DNA from: Fodinicurvata fenggangensis DSM 21160
GTDB taxonomy: Bacteria; Pseudomonadota; Alphaproteobacteria; Kiloniellales; DSM-21159
Direction: 5' to 3'
DNA: 64,000 nt
NCBI RefSeq assembly: GCF_000686045.1
Contig: NZ_JMLV01000004.1
Span: forward strand, 124,001-188,000
Under the pieces are notes generated by a model, which saw only the letters and a list, made by a program, of their open reading frames with translations, was not told the origin of the DNA and did not search any database. Below, piece by piece: positions 60,675 through 64,000 of this stretch; positions within the stretch are counted from its first letter, which is position 1, and every line of letters starts with the position of its first letter. Both the position numbers and the translations under genes were made by a program.

Positions 60675-61301
60675 TTGGAGCACTACGTGGCTGAGCAACA
60701 TCCGCGCGCCTGGCAGCGCATGCTGTCGGGCCGCAGGCTGGACCTGCTAAATCCCTCGCCCCTGGACGTCGAGGTCGAGGACATCGCCCATGGCCTGTCC
60801 CGCGTGGCGCGCTGGAACGGCCAGACGCGCGGGGACTGGGCCTTCAGCGTGGCGCAGCACTGCTTGCTGGTGGAGGAGCTCTGCGGGGTCATGAAGCCGG
60901 ACCTGCCGGCGCGCTGGCGCCTGGCTGCCCTGCTGCACGATGCCCAGGAATACGTGGTGGGCGACCTGATATCGCCCTTCAAGGCAGCGGTGGGCTGGAG
61001 CTACAAGGCCCTGGAGAAGCGCCTGTCCAGCGCGGTTTTCCTGCGCTTTGGCCTGCCAGGCGAGTTGCCGAAGACGGTGGAGGCGCAAATCAAGCGCGGC
61101 GACCAGGCCGCGGCCTATGTGGAGGCGATTCAGCTGGCCGGGTTCGAGGAAAAGGAAGCCCGGCGTCTGTTCCGGCCGCCGCGCGGCCATGACTTGTCCC
61201 CCGAACGCCTGCCGCTTGTACCCCAGGATCCCGAATCCGCAAAGTCCGCCTATCTGGAACGCTTTGCCACCCTGCAGTCGGAGATGCAGGGAAAGGGGTA
61301 A
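60675..61301 (+). CDS. HD-domain hydrolase (YfbR-like)
   Basis: 208 residues with HD motif AALLHDAQEYVVGDLISPFK and the preceding metal histidine in SVAQHCLLVEEL, matching YfbR-like 5'-deoxynucleotidase/HD proteins. Substrate not certain. TTG 60675 is the start of the frame; GTG 60687 is an alternative. Confidence 0.8.
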   Translation: MEHYVAEQHPRAWQRMLSGRRLDLLNPSPLDVEVEDIAHGLSRVARWNGQTRGDWAFSVAQHCLLVEELCGVMKPDLPARWRLAALLHDAQEYVVGDLISPFKAAVGWSYKALEKRLSSAVFLRFGLPGELPKTVEAQIKRGDQAAAYVEAIQLAGFEEKEARRLFRPPRGHDLSPERLPLVPQDPESAKSAYLERFATLQSEMQGKG

Positions 61302-61305
61302 ATAT

Positions 61306-61635
61306 CTACACGCCGGCCGCTGCGTTGCGCGCCCTGCGCTCGCCACGCCGTCCGGCAGCTTTGGCCTGTCCAGCGCGGGCGGTTTCGTGCAACAGGGCCA
61401 CGAGCCGTCGATTAGGGGGCAGCGGCTGGGCAGGCTGTCCTGCGGCGGCCACTTCCTGAAGTCCATGGCGCGCAATCAGGTTGCGGGCCGCCGTTGCGGG
61501 ATCATCCAACCGCAGGGACCAGGACAGCAGTAGGTCCTCGGCCGGTCCGGGGAAGGTCTCACCCATTTCCAGGGCCTGGCCGATCAGGCCGCCGGGGTCG
61601 TCCGCAGAGTGGTGTGACGAGAGATACTGCACCAT
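61306..61635 (-). CDS. Hypothetical protein
   Basis: 109 residues: helical body (GGLIGQALEMGETFPGPAEDLLLSWSLRL) and a basic Ala/Arg/Lys-rich tail (KAAGRRGERRARNAAAGV). Not recognised. It lies between convergent HD and methyltransferase genes; support is the plausible composition and full-length frame. Confidence 0.45.
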   Translation of the reverse strand: MVQYLSSHHSADDPGGLIGQALEMGETFPGPAEDLLLSWSLRLDDPATAARNLIARHGLQEVAAAGQPAQPLPPNRRLVALLHETARAGQAKAAGRRGERRARNAAAGV

Positions 61636-61659
61636 TGGACGCTCCCCGTTGCCTTGACG

Positions 61660-62367
61660 CTAGTTAACCTGCAGGAGATTGATACGCATGGGCTGTGCGA
61701 AAAGATACTTGCCGTCCTGGCTTTCGGCATAGCCCTCGAAAGCGGCCTTCAATTCCGGTTCCACCTGCTCGACCCGCTCCGCCCGCTCGGCATCGGCGGC
61801 AACGATACGGTCCCGGAAGGCCTGGAAATCGGGATAGAGGATCGGGGCTTCGTAAACGATCTCGCTCAACTCCTGGCAGTGCTTGCCGCCGGTGAAGGTG
61901 CGCAGGGCGTCATAGGCCTGAGCCCGCACCACGGTTTCGTCCTCAACGGGCAGCATGGCCTGGAAATGCGGGCCCTGGGCCAGGGGTTCGGCAACATAGA
62001 TCAGGCCTTTCGGCTTGACCACGCGGGCCGCCTCTTCCAGGCCATCAGCCATCAGTTCGGCCGGAATATGATGCAGAGAGTTGAAGAAGATTGCGGCATC
62101 GAAGCTGTCGTCCTGGAAGGGCAGGGCCTCCGCGCCCGAGACCTCGTAGCCTTCGTCGGCAACCGCTGCTTCACTGCGTGCCGCGGTGACTTCACCTTCC
62201 GATGGGTCCACCCCCATGGCGGTGGCGCCGCGCTTGGCCAGGGCACGAACCATGGCGCCACTGCCACAGCCGATGTCCAGAACCTTGCGCCCCTCGAGCG
62301 GCAGGTTTTCAACAAGGACGTCAATATTCGTCCGGCGAGGAAAGATCTGTGATGTCTGTTCGGTCAT
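61660..62367 (-). CDS. Class I SAM-dependent methyltransferase
   Basis: 235 residues. SAM motif I VLDIGCGSGAMVRALAKRG, then ALPFQDDSFDAAIFFNSLHHI and LEEAARVVKPKGLIYVAEPL define a UbiE/type 11 methyltransferase. Substrate unknown. Ends with a DUF-like acidic tail. Divergent from the hydratase gene. Confidence 0.87.
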   Translation of the reverse strand: MTEQTSQIFPRRTNIDVLVENLPLEGRKVLDIGCGSGAMVRALAKRGATAMGVDPSEGEVTAARSEAAVADEGYEVSGAEALPFQDDSFDAAIFFNSLHHIPAELMADGLEEAARVVKPKGLIYVAEPLAQGPHFQAMLPVEDETVVRAQAYDALRTFTGGKHCQELSEIVYEAPILYPDFQAFRDRIVAADAERAERVEQVEPELKAAFEGYAESQDGKYLFAQPMRINLLQVN

Positions 62368-62510
62368 AGGGCAAAGCTAAAACAAATGAGCCCGTTAGGC
62401 CAGAACCCCGCTACGCCTATTCGATCTGCGTGCTGGTCATGAGCTTTGCAAGGCGCTAGAGCTTTGCCGGGATTGTGCGAAAGCGTGCCATATGAGGAGG
62501 GCAGTGTGCC

Positions 62511-63374
62511 ATGACGGAAACGGATCTGACGGCCTGGATCGGACGGCAGGAGAAGCGTGAGGACCGGATCGACGCCAATCGGGCCAACGGCCTCAGGGCG
62601 ACGCTTGAAAGCCCGGACGCAGGCTTTCGTGAAGGTGATGCATTGCCTCCGCTCTGGCATTGGGCCTATTTCTGGGACATTGCCGGCCAATCGGAACTGG
62701 GCCCGGACGGCCATCCGGCGCGCGGCGGCTTCCTGCCGCCGGTCGACCTGCCGCGACGGATGTGGGCGGGGGGACGCCTGAAGTGGCCCGGTGACCTGGT
62801 GATCGGCGCACTGGCCCGACGCGAATCGACCATCACCTCGGTACAGGAGAAGGAGGGGCGCTCGGGGCGCCTGGTCTTCGTCACCGTGCGCCACGTGATT
62901 TCCGGGGAGGCAGGGCCGGCCATCGAGGAAGAGCATGATATCGTCTATCGCCAGGCGCCCGGACCCCAGGACACGCCGCCCAAACCGCTGGCGCCACCAG
63001 AGAGTCCCGTGCGCTGGCAGCGCCGTGTGGAAGCCGAGGCCACACGCCTGTTCCGCTATTCCGCCCTGACCTTCAACGGCCACCGCATTCACTACGATCA
63101 CCCCTATGTCACCCAGGAGGAAGGCTATCCTGGGCTGGTGGTGCATGGGCCGATGATGGCGACCCTGATGGTGGAACTGCTGCGGCATTCGGCGCCGGAG
63201 CGGCGTGTTGTCAGTTTGGACTTCTGCGCGCGCAGCCCGGTCTTCGCACCCGCCAGCCTGGGGGTCTTTGCCGCCGATTCCGAGGTGGCCGATGCCACCC
63301 CGCAGCGCCTTGAGACCTGGGTGACCGGAGGCGATGGCGCGCTGGCCATGTCGGGTCTGGCCGAACTGGCCTGA
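62511..63374 (+). CDS. FAS1-like dehydratase / mesaconyl-CoA hydratase family protein
   Basis: 287 residues. N-terminal FAS1-type dehydratase-like domain and C-terminal MaoC-like part with NGHRIHYDHPYVTQEEGYPGLVVHGPMMA, typical of HTD2/Meh hydratases that hydrate branched enoyl-CoA or mesaconyl-CoA thioesters. The start at ATG 62511 follows AGGAGG. Upstream is a divergent methyltransferase; downstream is the aminotransferase. Confidence 0.85.
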   Translation: MTETDLTAWIGRQEKREDRIDANRANGLRATLESPDAGFREGDALPPLWHWAYFWDIAGQSELGPDGHPARGGFLPPVDLPRRMWAGGRLKWPGDLVIGALARRESTITSVQEKEGRSGRLVFVTVRHVISGEAGPAIEEEHDIVYRQAPGPQDTPPKPLAPPESPVRWQRRVEAEATRLFRYSALTFNGHRIHYDHPYVTQEEGYPGLVVHGPMMATLMVELLRHSAPERRVVSLDFCARSPVFAPASLGVFAADSEVADATPQRLETWVTGGDGALAMSGLAELA

Positions 63375-63555
63375 ATCCGGCGCTGTGGGAGTGCCGTTTG
63401 CCGTGCCGAGCGGGGCGCATGCAGGCGCCGCGCAAGAGCCCTGCGGGGATTGGGGTTGAGCCAGTCTGGTCGGGCGGTATAGCTTGGGGCATCAAACACG
63501 CGAGGATGACCTGCGAAAGCGGCATCCTCTACTCTCACGGAACAGGAGACCCGTC

Positions 63556-64000
63556 ATGTCGACTCGACCCAATTCGCCTGCGGCGAAGGACATTGCCTAT
63601 AACCTGCATCCCTACACGAACGCGCGTCGGCACGAGGAATCCGGGCCGCTGATCGTGGATCACGGGAAGGGCGTTCATGTCTATGACGACCAGGGCAAGG
63701 AGTACATCGAGGGCATGGGTGGTCTCTGGTGCGTCGCGCTGGGCTTCGGCGAGGAGCGCCTGGTGAAGGCGGCGACCGAGCAGATGCAGCGTCTGCCCTA
63801 CTACCACAGCTTCGCCCAGAAATCCCACGAGCCCTCCATCGAGCTGTCCGAGCGCCTGCTGGACATGGCGCCGGGCGAGCTGGGCAAGGTCTTCTATGCC
63901 AACTCCGGCTCGGAAGCGAACGACACGGTCGTGAAGCTGGTCTGGTACTACAACAACGCCCTGGGGCGGCCGAACAAGAAGAAGATCATCTCGCGCATCA
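63556..64000 (+). CDS. Class III omega-aminotransferase (5' part, continues past window)
   Basis: 148 residues visible, cut at the window end. The start MSTRPNSPAAKDIAYNLHPY follows AGGAGACCC. Class III PLP transaminase features: VHVYDDQGKEYIEGMGGLWCVALGFG, KVFYANSGSEANDTVVKLV. Belongs to the omega-amino-acid or taurine/beta-alanine:pyruvate group; the catalytic lysine lies beyond the end. Confidence 0.88.
   Translation, partial: MSTRPNSPAAKDIAYNLHPYTNARRHEESGPLIVDHGKGVHVYDDQGKEYIEGMGGLWCVALGFGEERLVKAATEQMQRLPYYHSFAQKSHEPSIELSERLLDMAPGELGKVFYANSGSEANDTVVKLVWYYNNALGRPNKKKIISRI

Overview
The window is high-GC chromosomal DNA of an alphaproteobacterium, most likely a free-living, possibly saline-habitat member of the Rhodospirillales/Rhodovibrionales sphere. 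That placement is an inference from protein flavour (ffh-rpsP-rimM-trmD-rplS operon, ugp and polyamine ABC operons, CtaG/Cox11, ECF41 sigma factor, DUF899 proteins); no rRNA is present to fix it.

Layout. 1-2930: a redox/nitrosative-stress cluster (persulfide-dioxygenase-like MBL protein, YgaP-like membrane protein, Crp/Fnr regulator, NsrR-like Rrf2 regulator, 1-Cys peroxiredoxin) with two near-identical palindromes in front of the two divergent target units. 2931-3735: a gene graveyard with a cydA-cydB fusion fossil and the N-terminal stub of a tyrosine integrase. 3736-18468: a 14.7-kb integrative mobilizable element in a tRNA-Ser(CGA) gene, bounded by 65-bp perfect direct repeats. It carries its own tyrosine recombinase, a stand-alone type I restriction R-like nuclease, an RSF1010-type mobilization block (MobC, a MobA-RepB relaxase-primase fusion, a nested MobB in another frame, and a candidate oriT), a phage P2 gpA-like HUH replication protein, a HEPN protein, two HExxH metalloproteins and a three-gene unknown cassette translated with the mob genes. 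Its ends and cargo are AT-rich while the mob/rep core is GC-rich, so it is mosaic. A second tRNA 3'-end-like sequence at 17026 suggests that it grew by tandem accretion.

18497-24700: a cobalamin riboswitch ahead of a PCuAC-type copper chaperone, then ugpQ facing the ugpBAEC glycerol-3-phosphate transporter. 24850-28793: translation/secretion operon ffh-rpsP-rimM-trmD-rplS. 29072-38192: GntR regulator, SDRs, DgcN-like protein, MATE pump and a potFBCA-type polyamine transporter. 38365-44213: OmpA-like protein, zinc-less oxidoreductase, DusA, CopCD copper proteins, a LysR fragment and a frameshifted gamma-glutamylcyclotransferase.

44535-64000: a run of small stress/metabolic units: GST, AhpD-like protein plus ECF41 sigma factor, LysE exporters, ArgP/ArgO with an operator, MarR plus tandem DUF899 genes, Cox11 plus PCuAC, SoxR with a canonical soxbox driving a divergent MBL gene, truncated hemoglobin, a tautomerase, a MocR regulator and a GlxA regulator, glyoxalase, HD hydrolase, methyltransferase, a MaoC-type hydratase and a class III aminotransferase cut by the window end.

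The most unusual parts are the hybrid mobilization/replication element at the tRNA and several regulatory layouts readable directly in DNA (soxbox, paired palindromes, riboswitch/copper gene pairing).
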